A DNA stretch of 64,000 nucleotides, from contig NZ_CP109907.1 in NCBI RefSeq assembly GCF_033097525.1, forward strand, positions 2,728,001-2,792,000, read 5' to 3'. The notes under the pieces were generated by a model. It was not told where the DNA came from, did no database searches, and saw only the letters and a program-made list of their open reading frames with translations. The translations under genes and the position numbers were made by a program. Positions 9,151 through 18,095 of this stretch are shown here, in pieces. Source of the stretch: Sphingobacterium sp. UGAL515B_05. Its GTDB lineage: Bacteria > Bacteroidota > Bacteroidia > Sphingobacteriales > Sphingobacteriaceae. How positions within the stretch are numbered: the first letter of the stretch is position 1; each line of letters starts with the position of its first letter.

Positions 9151-9183
9151 TTGTTTTATTTTGATAAAATTATGCTAATTTCG
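9151..9183 (+). promoter_or_regulatory. Possible promoter for the propeller-like lipoprotein gene
   Basis: TTG (9151-9153), a 22-base spacer, then TAATTTCG (9176-9183), which differs by one base from the Bacteroidota TAnnTTTG -7 element. It would leave a leader of about 105 bases. Confidence 0.3.
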
Positions 9184-9298
9184 CAGCGAAAAACAATAAA
9201 TTTTTTTATACATCTATTTGCCGTCAGCTTATTTTATTTATTGAAAAACATCGTTAGCCAAGTCGCGTTTTTTTGTTTCTACCGTTTGATTTTTACTT

Positions 9299-10528
9299 AT
9301 GATTCGTAATTTTTTGATACTTCTTTATGGAAGTATTTTTCTAGTGGCTTGCAGCCGTCCAGAGGATTTTTTTGCGGGGGATGTTGAAGCTCCTATTTGG
9401 ACTGTTGAGCCCATTGATTCCGTTACTTTTGATGGTGATGAAGGTTTGGTCAATATACATACTGTTGCTGACGCTAATTTTAAGGGACTAAAAAATGCCA
9501 ACGATTTTATAGATATCTCGGGCGCAAATGCCAGTTATTGTCATCCAGATGTTCTTTATTTTCCCAATAAACTGAATGGGTATAAGTATTGGATGGTTTT
9601 TACACCTTATTTTGGCGCAGTTGGAACCAATCAAAATTCAAAGAAATTTGAAAATCCAAGTGTTGTTGTATCAAATGATGGTGTTGATTGGGTAAATCCT
9701 CCGGGATTGAGCAATCCAATTATCAATGCACCCTTCCCGACAGAAAGTTTCGGTGAAAACAAGGTTGATCCGATTCAAGGATTTTGGTCAGATGTCGATT
9801 GGATATACTTAAATAATCAGTTTTATCTTTACTATAGGGGTAGTTTTATTACTGCTCAGGCTTTGAAGGGCAAATGTGTGTTAAGTAATACAAATTTTGA
9901 TCGACTGAAACAAAACGCACATCGCACTATTGTGCAACAAACATCTACAGATGGTATAAAGTGGTCGAATCTGAACGTCGCTTTTACCAGCAATCCACCT
10001 TTCACCCCCAAGGATGACCATTTATTGTCTCCCTCTTTTATCCATGATGGGAGCGAGTTTTTGAGTTATGAAATCGAACTCAATCTTAATCCCAAGAATT
10101 TTAAAGGTAAAGACCCCTCTTATGTTGTTCGTAGAACGTCGACTGATGGGATTAATTTTACAGGGTTTCGCGATAGCAAAATAGTTAATTTCTTTAATAA
10201 ACCCTGGCTGAAGGAAGGTAATGGTAATTCGCCATGGCATATTCAGGCAACATATGCTGACGGTTATTACTTTTTATGTATTGCTGTTGGTGAAGTGAAA
10301 AGATACACGGCAGAGTTATTGTATGTGGCTTATTCGAAAGATGGATTAAATTTCAAGGTATTCCCGAAGCCCTTATTAAAAAATAATGCCTATCGAAGTT
10401 CTATTTTTCCAATGGGCAGCAATGAATCTTTAATCAAAATGGGGGCAATGATCGGGAATAAATCAGGAGAATTCCGATACCGGGAATTTACGTTAAACAA
10501 ATATAGGATCGAAAAATCTTTAAAATGA
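9299..10528 (+). CDS. Lipoprotein with a glycosidase-like beta-propeller pattern
   Basis: This is a 409-residue predicted lipoprotein with a signal peptide ending in LVAC, acylated Cys18. The mature part holds repeated motifs of the kind seen in five-bladed propeller glycosidases and related folds (GH32/GH43-like). These are HPDVLYFPNKLNGYKYWMVF, then ENPSVVVSNDGVDW, then YLNNQFYLYYRG, then TSTDGIKWS, later RRTSTDGINF, and YVAYSKDGLNF. The SxDGxxW/F repeats mark successive blades. I cannot assign catalytic acids with confidence, so enzyme activity is unproven; a glycan-binding role is equally possible. It is the first gene of the rightward block of the surface-glycan locus, which suggests that it acts on or recognises surface glycans. 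It is followed by a separate promoter for the next gene. Confidence 0.65.
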   Translation: MIRNFLILLYGSIFLVACSRPEDFFAGDVEAPIWTVEPIDSVTFDGDEGLVNIHTVADANFKGLKNANDFIDISGANASYCHPDVLYFPNKLNGYKYWMVFTPYFGAVGTNQNSKKFENPSVVVSNDGVDWVNPPGLSNPIINAPFPTESFGENKVDPIQGFWSDVDWIYLNNQFYLYYRGSFITAQALKGKCVLSNTNFDRLKQNAHRTIVQQTSTDGIKWSNLNVAFTSNPPFTPKDDHLLSPSFIHDGSEFLSYEIELNLNPKNFKGKDPSYVVRRTSTDGINFTGFRDSKIVNFFNKPWLKEGNGNSPWHIQATYADGYYFLCIAVGEVKRYTAELLYVAYSKDGLNFKVFPKPLLKNNAYRSSIFPMGSNESLIKMGAMIGNKSGEFRYREFTLNKYRIEKSLK

Positions 10529-10536
10529 TTTCGGTA

Positions 10537-10566
10537 TTTGATATATAATTCGTCTTGCTATTTTTG
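10537..10566 (+). promoter_or_regulatory. Bacteroidota-type promoter for the glycosyltransferase operon
   Basis: TTTG (10537-10540), an 18-base spacer, and a perfect TAnnTTTG element TATTTTTG (10559-10566). Transcription would begin at about 10571-10575, on top of the first possible ATG at 10575. Translation may therefore start at a later ATG (10581 or 10584) or be leaderless. Confidence 0.5.
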
Positions 10567-10574
10567 TATATTGA

Positions 10575-11639
10575 ATGTCAATGATGGAAAAAAATGGTAG
10601 TACGAAGGGGACTTTTCCCGTTGCTGTGTCGGTAGTGATTCCGGTATACAATGTCGAAAAATATTTAGATGAGACAATTCAAAGTGTGCTTAATCAAGAA
10701 TTGCAGGATTTTGAAATTATTCTTGTCAATGATGGTAGTCTGGATTCTTCTGCAGTAATATGCCAAAAATATGCATCCTTAGATCCGAGAATTTATTTTT
10801 TTGATCAGGACAATGCTGGTGTTTCCGTTGCGAGAAACAATGGTTTGAGTCATGCGCGAGGAGAGTATGTCTATTTTTTGGATTCTGATGATACGATTGA
10901 ATCCGAATTCTTGACTGGAGCTTATACATTAGCAAAACAAGATGATCTTGATCTAGTCGTTTTAGGAGAGATATATTGTTACAGAGCAAAACGATTGACT
11001 GCTGTACCTACTTGTGGATTGTTTATAAAAAAGTCATTATTGGACAGCTATCCTGATATTCGCTTTCCCGTGGGAATCCAACCTTGTGAGGACGGTTTGT
11101 TTTCACATTGCCTTTTTTTAATGACTGATAAAATAGGATTCAATCCGGATGCAAAATATTTTTATAGACAACACGAGAATCAAAATCATGTACGCATCAA
11201 TAGAGAAACAGCTCGCATCTTAAAACAGATACCTAATTGGTTGGAACTTTTAAAAATATTCTACGATCAACATGATATTTTTACCTCGAGAGCACTCAAA
11301 CTAGCTTTGTTTATTGAACATGAACCGTTTGAGTTGCGTTACATAAAAATGCCTTTTGATGAGAATGAAAAAGAAGCACTTTTCAGATTATTGCAAAATT
11401 TTATGCGACAATATGTCGAGCCATATTTATCCAAAACAGATATAGAGGTATTATCGGTTCCATTTAGGTATTTCATGACAACGGGAAATCATGTGAATTT
11501 TGATAATTTTTATAAAAGCTATCGAACGAATAGAGCCCAGCAGTTTAAACATGCATTGTTTTGGGTTAAGTTTATTCCAATTTCTAAATTAAGGAGGAAA
11601 CTTCGCAAAAATATCAGAAATAAATATATTGATATATGA
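10575..11639 (+). CDS. GT2-family glycosyltransferase
   Basis: This is a 354-residue GT-A enzyme. The domain starts at about residue 15 with VSVVIPVYNVEKYLDETI. It continues with EIILVNDGSLDSS (nucleotide-sugar site), NAGVSVARNNGL, and the metal-binding DxD region YVYFLDSDDTIESEF at about residue 95-110, all canonical for family 2. The C-terminal 150 residues are variable and likely set acceptor choice. It would transfer a sugar from a nucleotide donor to a growing surface glycan at the inner face of the cytoplasmic membrane. The donor sugar is unknown. Its stop overlaps the next start (ATGA at 11636-11639), so these genes are translationally coupled. ATGs at 10581 and 10584 are alternative starts given the promoter just upstream. 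Confidence 0.87.
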   Translation: MSMMEKNGSTKGTFPVAVSVVIPVYNVEKYLDETIQSVLNQELQDFEIILVNDGSLDSSAVICQKYASLDPRIYFFDQDNAGVSVARNNGLSHARGEYVYFLDSDDTIESEFLTGAYTLAKQDDLDLVVLGEIYCYRAKRLTAVPTCGLFIKKSLLDSYPDIRFPVGIQPCEDGLFSHCLFLMTDKIGFNPDAKYFYRQHENQNHVRINRETARILKQIPNWLELLKIFYDQHDIFTSRALKLALFIEHEPFELRYIKMPFDENEKEALFRLLQNFMRQYVEPYLSKTDIEVLSVPFRYFMTTGNHVNFDNFYKSYRTNRAQQFKHALFWVKFIPISKLRRKLRKNIRNKYIDI

Positions 11640-12892
11640 AGATTCTATTAATACAACATTTGTATTTTTTAAATGGAATAGGAGGAACAGAAAAAATCTG
11701 CTCAATATTGGCTAACATTTTATCCGCCAATGGTTATGAAGTCGAAATAGCCACTAATGAAAATATAGTTGGTAAGCCAGTGTTTACTTTGGATAAAAGC
11801 GTACGTGTTACAAACATATATGACGTAAATCTGGAACAAAAAGAGGAGATCCCCTTATATAATTATAAAGGCAGAAATCCTTTTCTTTGGATAAAATATA
11901 AGATAGAAAAGAAGTATGCTAAATGGTATAATCGCCGTTTAATAAAGCGTATGGAAGGAGAGGATAAACTATTTCAGTATAATTTGAGAAACCGGGCGAT
12001 TGCTTGGAAAAGTTACATTGATCTAGTTAAACCAAATTTGATTATTACAATGTCTATTGGTTCATTGTTGGAAATTACCTATGGAAACACGCTGACAATA
12101 CCAATTTTAGATTCGGTGAACGGTCGGCCAGATTATGATTACTCCAATATTCTGGGCGGAAGGAAATCGTATATGGTTGATTTATTGACGTCAAGTTTTA
12201 GTAAGCTTGATGGCATCCAAATTCTTTTTGATAGTTATAGAAAATTTTTGCCCGATAATTTTGCCGGCGAATGCCGTGTTATTACGAATCCTATCGACGA
12301 GGTAAGTGACACCGATTTGGTTCTACATAGTAATGAAAAATCGAGATTTAAGATAATTCATATTGGACGCTTGGATACTGCGTGTAAACAGCAACATATA
12401 GCTATAGATATTTTCTCTAATTTGGCAGAAAAATACCCGACATGGGATTTGGAATTTTGGGGTATAGGTAATGACTTTGAGCGATTGAAATTACAGATTA
12501 TTGAACTGGGCCTATCCAAAAGAATTTTCCTTCGCGGATTTACTGACGATCCCATCGCAAAGATGAAGGATGCAGATATCTTTATTTTTCCAAGCAAATA
12601 TGAAGGGTTTGGGCTTGCTTTGGCCGAAGCAATGTCCGTTGGTTTACCTAGTATAGGTTTTGCTACATGTTCTGGTGTGAACGAATTAATAAAGCATGGT
12701 GAGAATGGGTTTTTGGCGAACGATCGAGAGGGTATGGAGCTTCATCTTGAGCAATTAATAAATAATCCACTTCTTCGTGAACAAATGGGGATAAAAGGGA
12801 AAATTTTTATAAAAGATTTTAATCTTGATAAAATGACGAGGGGATGGTTGGAGTTGGTTAATGCTGTAATAAATAAATATGACAATGTCTAA
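11636..12892 (+). CDS. GT4-family glycosyltransferase
   Basis: This is a 418-residue GT-B enzyme. The N-terminal Rossmann domain begins MKILLIQHLYFLNGIGGTE, with the glycine-rich loop of family 4 acceptor domains. The C-terminal domain has FKIIHIGRLDTACKQQ (about residues 238-253), FLRGFTDDP, then IFIFPSKYEGFGLALAEAMS, in which the two acidic residues of the E-x7-E motif (Glu in YEGFG and Glu in LAEAM) contact the donor. It probably uses a nucleotide sugar to extend LPS core or a related glycan. It overlaps the previous gene by 4 bases and the next by up to 14, so the three genes form one operon. Confidence 0.87.
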   Translation: MKILLIQHLYFLNGIGGTEKICSILANILSANGYEVEIATNENIVGKPVFTLDKSVRVTNIYDVNLEQKEEIPLYNYKGRNPFLWIKYKIEKKYAKWYNRRLIKRMEGEDKLFQYNLRNRAIAWKSYIDLVKPNLIITMSIGSLLEITYGNTLTIPILDSVNGRPDYDYSNILGGRKSYMVDLLTSSFSKLDGIQILFDSYRKFLPDNFAGECRVITNPIDEVSDTDLVLHSNEKSRFKIIHIGRLDTACKQQHIAIDIFSNLAEKYPTWDLEFWGIGNDFERLKLQIIELGLSKRIFLRGFTDDPIAKMKDADIFIFPSKYEGFGLALAEAMSVGLPSIGFATCSGVNELIKHGENGFLANDREGMELHLEQLINNPLLREQMGIKGKIFIKDFNLDKMTRGWLELVNAVINKYDNV

Positions 12893-14072
12893 AAGGAAAC
12901 GAGTACTATATTTTATGCCGGTTAATCCGATGAATGATCGCGCAGGAAATATCACGAGATGTATACAATTGCTAGAATATTTTGAACGTAATAGCTCTTA
13001 TGTAGAAACAGCTTTTGTTTCATTTGATCATTGGGCGCAGGCGGACAAAATGTCTTTTGAGCAGAAATTTCCAAATATTCGTTTAATACTTATACAGCAT
13101 AGGGAAAATAAGGGAAATTATCTAAAATATTTCTTTCGGGATAAGCTTTCGAGATTATTCTTAAAAAAAGGATTAGATCAGGTAACGCCTTTCCATTTGA
13201 AACAAATAAGAAAGCACCTTAGCGGCAATTTTGATGTTACATTGATAAGTTACGTTGAATGGGGGAGATTTGTTGAGGCAGTTCCATCTAAACGTACCAT
13301 AATAGATACACATGATTTAATTACATCTCAATATTTAACGCGGAGTGGAGATAGAAAGTCGATAGGGCAGGTTTTCCAAGAAGAACTTGAGATTCTTAAT
13401 TGTGCTGATGAGGTATGGACTTATTCAATTGAAGAACAATATATCTTCGAGCAGTTTCTCACAAATAAAGTGAGATTGCTTCCAGTTTCATCAAGTATTC
13501 GCAAAAAAGAGAAAGTAGAAAATAGGATAGATCATGAAATTCTATATGTTGCTAGTGATAATGGCCATAACCAAAGAAGTATTGAGTGGTTTATTCAAGA
13601 AGTTCTACCTTTGGTTAATGAACGTTTTTCATTGACAGTTGTAGGTAAGATTTGTGATAAAATCGAGAATAACAGTCGAATCGAGAAAGTGGGTGTGGTA
13701 GATGATTTATCCGATATATATAATACTAGCAAGATTACTATTTGTCCAATGCTATCTGGGACAGGAATTAAAATAAAAGTGTTGGAATCGCTTGGTTACG
13801 GTCTACCCGTTGTGACGAATAGACGAGGTGTTGATGGCCTAGTCAACAAAGTTTCAAATGGTTGTTTAATTGCGGATGACCCTAATCAATTTGCTTTTTA
13901 TATCAACAAGTTATTGAGTGATTTTCAGTTTTATAATCAATTACAAACCCAAGGTGTGCAGTTTTATGAAAGCTATTATGCCCCAAATAATGAAATCAGG
14001 ATACTCGATGAATGCTTTTTAGGAAAAGAAAATATAGATATAGAGGAGTCTAATTTGAGAGATATCAAGTAG
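12879..14072 (+). CDS. GT4-like (Glyco_trans_1_4) glycosyltransferase
   Basis: This is a 397-residue GT-B type protein. The start is either the ATG at 12879 or the one two codons later at 12885; both overlap the previous gene. The N-terminus RVLYFMPVNPMNDRAGNITR resembles the acceptor domain of family 4/1 enzymes. The middle has TIIDTHDLITSQYL and ADEVWTYSIEEQYIF. The C-terminal donor domain has LYVASDNGHNQRSIEWF and then TICPMLSGTGIKIKVLESLG, followed by GLPVVTNRRGVDGL, typical of the Glyco_trans_1_4 group. Sugar and acceptor are unknown. It is the last gene of the rightward operon and is followed by a strong terminator. Confidence 0.82.
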   Translation: MTMSKRKRVLYFMPVNPMNDRAGNITRCIQLLEYFERNSSYVETAFVSFDHWAQADKMSFEQKFPNIRLILIQHRENKGNYLKYFFRDKLSRLFLKKGLDQVTPFHLKQIRKHLSGNFDVTLISYVEWGRFVEAVPSKRTIIDTHDLITSQYLTRSGDRKSIGQVFQEELEILNCADEVWTYSIEEQYIFEQFLTNKVRLLPVSSSIRKKEKVENRIDHEILYVASDNGHNQRSIEWFIQEVLPLVNERFSLTVVGKICDKIENNSRIEKVGVVDDLSDIYNTSKITICPMLSGTGIKIKVLESLGYGLPVVTNRRGVDGLVNKVSNGCLIADDPNQFAFYINKLLSDFQFYNQLQTQGVQFYESYYAPNNEIRILDECFLGKENIDIEESNLRDIK

Positions 14073-14091
14073 AATTTAATATTTTATTGCT

Positions 14092-14139
14092 AAATATCTG
14101 TTTCATAAAATGCTGAACCGCTTTATGAAACAGATATTT
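14092..14139. terminator. 18-bp perfect hairpin between convergent glycosyltransferase genes
   Basis: The arms at 14092-14109 and 14122-14139 are exact reverse complements (core TATCTGTTTCATA and TATGAAACAGATA) with a 12-base loop. T-rich flanks on both sides allow it to end transcripts from both strands. Confidence 0.8.
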
Positions 14140-15435
14140 TTATTCCTCCCAGATATAGGTCTTGTTTTTACCGAAGACTTTATTTGTAAAGTTTTTAAGC
14201 CTTAACTTCCATTTAACAACCTTTGTTCTTTTTAAAGCATCTAATTTACTTGTAAGAATTGTGTTTTCTTGCTGAAGGTTAAAAACCGTTTGGTTTATAT
14301 CCATCTTAATTTTGGGTACGCAAAATTGATAAATATAATCTAATCTGTTTTTGATAGCTAGTCCTATATTTTCCGGATCTAATCGGTGTTTTACTTCATT
14401 TTGGGCTCTTTCTCCTATGCAAGTCCTAAAGCCTTTTTCATTAAACAACTTTAACATCAGTTTACTTGCATATTCAACATCAGGATCTGCCCAATGTGTC
14501 TCGGCATTTTCAGTATAGACATAATTATTTTTAGTGGATATTAGTTGATACGGGACAAGACAACTATTTTCAAAATTCATAAAATCTAAATTACCGGAAT
14601 AGGCGGTCGCAATAACAGGCTTACCTAGAGACATTGCTTCGGCTAAAGTCAAACCAAAACCTTCGGATCGATGTAAAGAAACGAAAACATCACAATTATT
14701 AATCAACGCGTCCAAGCTTTCTCTTGGCAGAATTTCTTCGATTAAGATAATGGCCGGATTTGTTCTTATCCGATTCTTTAATTTTTCTCTCATTTCCTTG
14801 AACTTATCTCCAACAGATGTTTTTATGATTAAAACAGCTTGTGTATTGTTTTCACCAAAGGCCTTTTCGAAGGCTGAAATAGTGGAATAAGGATTTTTTC
14901 GCTCTAATATACTGTGATAATCGAACATTGAAAGAAAAATGAATTTTTCTTTTGGAAGATTAAGTGCTTCGCGAGAAAGTTGTGTAGTCGGGATTTTAAT
15001 GGAGTGCATAAACCGAAGTACCGGCTTGTTTGAAACTTGGGCAATGGCATTTTGACAGAAATTACTTGGTACCCAGATTTCGTCTAAGATTTCAATATAA
15101 TCCTGAAAGTCTGTCGGGAAATAATCTAACTCCCATGCCCAAAAACCAATGTTATATTTCCCCTTCAAATAGGATTTATTATTTGATGAAATTACTTTTG
15201 AAAAATTGTCAAAATTTATCTGTATCAGATTGACCGAATATGGATTTTCATCGATAATCTCAATAGAGTTATTACGTTCTTCTTTGATATCAGGAGATAT
15301 CTCAAATTTTACATCATTGATAACATAAGGGATATTGGCACTTTTGATAGAACGGATATTGCTCCGAACGGCCTCACCTAGTCCAAATTGTTTGTGAATA
15401 TAACCAAGAATATTAATTCCTTTTGCCTCTGACAT
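14140..15435 (-). CDS. Glycosyltransferase of the GT4 superfamily
   Basis: The preferred start at 15435 gives 431 residues beginning MSEAKGINILGYIHKQFGLG. An upstream ATG at 15474 would add 13 residues that do not look like the domain. The motif GYIHKQFGLGEAVRSN, then FWAWELDYFPTDF, then DEIWVPSNFCQNAI are typical of large Bacteroidota GT4 proteins acting on surface glycans. The donor domain has IFLSMFDYHSILERKNP, VFVSLHRSEGFGLTLAEAM (two acidic residues of the E-x7-E motif) and GKPVIATAYSGNLDFM. The last 50 residues are Lys-rich with a short heptad-like stretch. It is leftward, opposite to the preceding operon, and stands alone. Confidence 0.83.
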   Translation of the reverse strand: MSEAKGINILGYIHKQFGLGEAVRSNIRSIKSANIPYVINDVKFEISPDIKEERNNSIEIIDENPYSVNLIQINFDNFSKVISSNNKSYLKGKYNIGFWAWELDYFPTDFQDYIEILDEIWVPSNFCQNAIAQVSNKPVLRFMHSIKIPTTQLSREALNLPKEKFIFLSMFDYHSILERKNPYSTISAFEKAFGENNTQAVLIIKTSVGDKFKEMREKLKNRIRTNPAIILIEEILPRESLDALINNCDVFVSLHRSEGFGLTLAEAMSLGKPVIATAYSGNLDFMNFENSCLVPYQLISTKNNYVYTENAETHWADPDVEYASKLMLKLFNEKGFRTCIGERAQNEVKHRLDPENIGLAIKNRLDYIYQFCVPKIKMDINQTVFNLQQENTILTSKLDALKRTKVVKWKLRLKNFTNKVFGKNKTYIWEE

Positions 15436-15898
15436 GTATGATTTTTTTGTTTTATGAACATATAAATATGTCATAGTTTGTTTACTAATGAATATTTATA
15501 TGTTGTACAATTTTTAAATGAATTAACAAGCTCGCTAAGAACTAAAAAAGTAGTATTTCTACACGATAAAACTATCAATATATAGAAATGCTAAAAATAA
15601 AAAGACATTGTGTAATAAATGTAAACGTTTTTAATCAGATTTTGCCACATATATAATGAAAACCATTTAGGGGTAGATTAGTATATATGTTAATGTTTAA
15701 CTTTTATTCATCGATTTTCTAAGATTATACAGCCCGTTTTACTACTGAATCTAGCCTTCCTGTTGAGACGAATCTAGTATTTTAACCTGTTGCTTTAATT
15801 TTTTAAAAAGTTGAAACAATAGTACGGGATAGTCTGAAAAAAGCATTTGCTAATATATATATTAAAATTATTGATTGATATATGTATGTTATGCCAGA
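15436..15898. other. 463-base AT-rich gap inside the glycan locus
   Basis: I see no credible gene here. The region contains a direct repeat of GAATCTAG (near 15747 and 15766) and a widely spaced inverted pair, ATAGTCTG near 15831 and CAGACTAT at 15895-15902, which could fold to end the leftward gene at 15899. Low complexity suggests a decayed insertion or deletion site, but no transposase remnant was recognised. Confidence 0.4.
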
Positions 15899-16924
15899 CT
15901 ATTTTTTTGGCAATGAAATGGGATCGAAATCCTTGGACTTTAAAACAAATTTTATCCAATTATCTAATGCATACTTTTCTTTAATCCTTTTTGGTAATTT
16001 CTTGTAGGGAGTATGATAAAATTTTAAAAATTCTTGAGGAGATTGATTGTTCCAAATGAGAATGTTATTAGGGTCATAAAATTCATAATTTTCTATATCT
16101 TTATTAGTCGTAATCAGCTTTTTTTCATAACCAATGGATTCAAAGATACGGAACGATAAACCAGATTGGCTTTGTATTTGCACATCGATTAATAATGACG
16201 AGGCCAAAACATTTTGCAGATTTTCTTGATAATTGGTCATTGATGATGTTGTTTTAAACCCTAAGTTATAGGCCTCTTTTATTTCGTTTTTGTTTTTCGA
16301 ATAAATAATAAAATTGAATGGAAACAAAGCAGATTCCAATGTGTTTTTAATTTCAGTTAGAGGTATAATTTTATCTTTTTGATAAGAATTGATGGAGTAT
16401 GCACTTACTGTTTCTATATAATTTAAAGACGAAACAGTGTGGGGAAGATAAAAATTTGTACAACCAAAAACATTAAGTTTAGATTTTAGATCTATTGGGT
16501 CGAAAACATAAAAATCGGTGAAATAAGGAATATAATCGGTGACACCCTCATAACGATCAATGCCATCCCAATGGTAACCGACTATTTTACTGAATTTATT
16601 TTTGACTTTTTTAAAGAAATCCAACGGAAACAGATCTGGACGAATGAATAATGCATAATTTAAATTAGGATATTTATCGAGTTCTTCGATTAAATTTTCT
16701 GATATTACCTTGGAACGAATTGTCGATTTATATTTTTTATCCTTCAGAAAAGTTTTACGTACTAGGTTCACAATCCTAGTTGAAAGATTAGGGTATTTAA
16801 AATTATTATTTATTTTAGAGAGATCTACCACATGATATCCGATCTTGGTAAGCTCATCCTTTATTGCATCTGAAAAACCAAAATCCTCAGGAGCACCAAA
16901 GACTAATGTTGTTCGTTCTTGCAT
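15899..16924 (-). CDS. CgeB-like putative glycosyltransferase (paralogue 1 of 3)
   Basis: This is a 341-residue protein of probable GT-B fold. The N-terminus TTLVFGAPEDFGFSDAI opens a Rossmann-like domain. The middle has ALFIRPDLFPLDFF and IVGYHWDGIDRYEGV. The C-terminal domain has SGLSFRIFESIGYEKKLIT and then YEFYDPNNILIWN, resembling the donor part of CgeB-like (Glyco_trans_1_2) proteins. The same order of motifs occurs in the next two genes, so the three are paralogues. Sequence identity with the protein from 17071-18069 is obvious in the stretches LVRKTFLKDKKYKS and WDGIDRY. The reaction is unknown; a sugar-transfer role is inferred from the domain pattern and neighbours. It is leftward, divergent from its paralogue. 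Confidence 0.65.
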   Translation of the reverse strand: MQERTTLVFGAPEDFGFSDAIKDELTKIGYHVVDLSKINNNFKYPNLSTRIVNLVRKTFLKDKKYKSTIRSKVISENLIEELDKYPNLNYALFIRPDLFPLDFFKKVKNKFSKIVGYHWDGIDRYEGVTDYIPYFTDFYVFDPIDLKSKLNVFGCTNFYLPHTVSSLNYIETVSAYSINSYQKDKIIPLTEIKNTLESALFPFNFIIYSKNKNEIKEAYNLGFKTTSSMTNYQENLQNVLASSLLIDVQIQSQSGLSFRIFESIGYEKKLITTNKDIENYEFYDPNNILIWNNQSPQEFLKFYHTPYKKLPKRIKEKYALDNWIKFVLKSKDFDPISLPKK

Positions 16925-16996
16925 TCTTTTAACTTTGAAAACGGACTTGAATGGGTAAAATACGATAACATCTTATATAAAATATCTAGACGTTAA

Positions 16997-17004
16997 CAAA
17001 GTTA
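16997..17004 (-). promoter_or_regulatory. Possible -7 element for the leftward CgeB-like gene
   Basis: Read leftward the sequence is TAACTTTG, a perfect TAnnTTTG match about 75 bases before the start at 16924. The nearest TTTG upstream is 25 bases away, longer than usual, so confidence is low. Confidence 0.3.
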
Positions 17005-17070
17005 CGATTTTATTTTATTCTGTTTGATTCAAACGGTAATTTTGGAATTCCATCAACTAAAAAGAATAGG

Positions 17071-18069
17071 ATGAGCGATCGAAAAAAAAGAATTATACTT
17101 GGAATGCCAAGAACCTTCAGTATTTATAAGGTATTGATAAGTAGGCTTGACCAGCTCGGATTTGAGGTGATTGATATTAGCTATGATGATGATGTTTTCA
17201 AGTACCGAAATCTTTGGGATAGACTTGTTAACCTGTATCGGAAAACAGTCCTGAAAGACAAAGGGTACAAAAATCGATTGAAGTTTAAGGCATTGGGAGA
17301 AAATGTGATGCGGCGCTTGCAGACGATGAAGCATCCGACAGATTATTGCTTATTGATTCGACCTGATATTTATCCCGAGGAAATTATTGATCAAATAAAG
17401 TCGAAAACAAATAAATTGATCGCTTATCAATGGGATGGCATTGATCGATATCCGGCAGTAAAGCGACTTGTCTCAAAGTTTGATCGCTTTTTTGTATTTG
17501 ACCGTAAAGACGCCAATCGGGAGGATGATAGATTCATTCCAACTACCAATTTTTATTTTGGGCATTTCAATAGGCGTGAAGTAATACCAAAAAAATCTTC
17601 TTTCTTTTTTGTCGGAACTTTTATGAAGGTAAGGTGGTCGCAAACTAAAGATGCTGTTGACCTTATTGTGCAAAACAATGGTACACCTAATTTCTATTTA
17701 TATACTGGAGAGCGGGATTTGCCGAGCGAGTACCAGTTAGCGGGTATCACATATATTAGTTCTCCTTTGGCCTATGAAGAAAATATTCATTTAGCGTTGC
17801 AGAATGAAATCCTTGTCGACTTTTTAGTGGATGCTCATAGTGGATTATCTTTTCGTGTATTCGAAGCAATTGGATACAGTAGAAAGCTGATAACCAATAA
17901 TAATGAAGTTAAGAGCTATGATTTTTATCAGCCGAATAATATCTATGTTTTAGATGATGATAAGCGTACTTTGGATGAATTCTTGAACGCCCCTTACACT
18001 GAAATTCATCCAGAAATAGTTGCAAAATATAATTTTGATAATTGGATATTTCGGATTTTGGAGAGTTAG
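17071..18069 (+). CDS. CgeB-like putative glycosyltransferase (paralogue 2 of 3)
   Basis: This is a 332-residue relative of the genes on either side. Matching motifs in order are RIILGMPRTFSIYKV (N-terminal Rossmann-like), LYRKTVLKDKGYKN, CLLIRPDIYPEEI, IAYQWDGIDRYPAV, then VDAHSGLSFRVFEAIGYSR and YDFYQPNNIYVLDDD in the C-terminal domain, and finally NFDNWIF. The DGIDRYP segment and the FRVFEAIG helix probably build the cleft of a GT-B enzyme. No signal peptide is present, so it is cytoplasmic. It is transcribed opposite to both flanking paralogues, with a 146-base divergent gap before it and a 26-base convergent gap after it. Substrate unknown. Confidence 0.65.
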   Translation: MSDRKKRIILGMPRTFSIYKVLISRLDQLGFEVIDISYDDDVFKYRNLWDRLVNLYRKTVLKDKGYKNRLKFKALGENVMRRLQTMKHPTDYCLLIRPDIYPEEIIDQIKSKTNKLIAYQWDGIDRYPAVKRLVSKFDRFFVFDRKDANREDDRFIPTTNFYFGHFNRREVIPKKSSFFFVGTFMKVRWSQTKDAVDLIVQNNGTPNFYLYTGERDLPSEYQLAGITYISSPLAYEENIHLALQNEILVDFLVDAHSGLSFRVFEAIGYSRKLITNNNEVKSYDFYQPNNIYVLDDDKRTLDEFLNAPYTEIHPEIVAKYNFDNWIFRILES

Positions 18070-18095
18070 AATAATATTTTAATTTAGTACATCCC

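Larger units (their letters stand above)
8963..9298. other. 336-base divergent intergenic region before the surface-glycan locus
   Basis: The region lies between the leftward sixA-like gene and the rightward lipoprotein gene and is strongly AT-rich. No open frame of note is present. It holds a 9-bp perfect dyad and a possible promoter, both listed separately. Confidence 0.6.
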
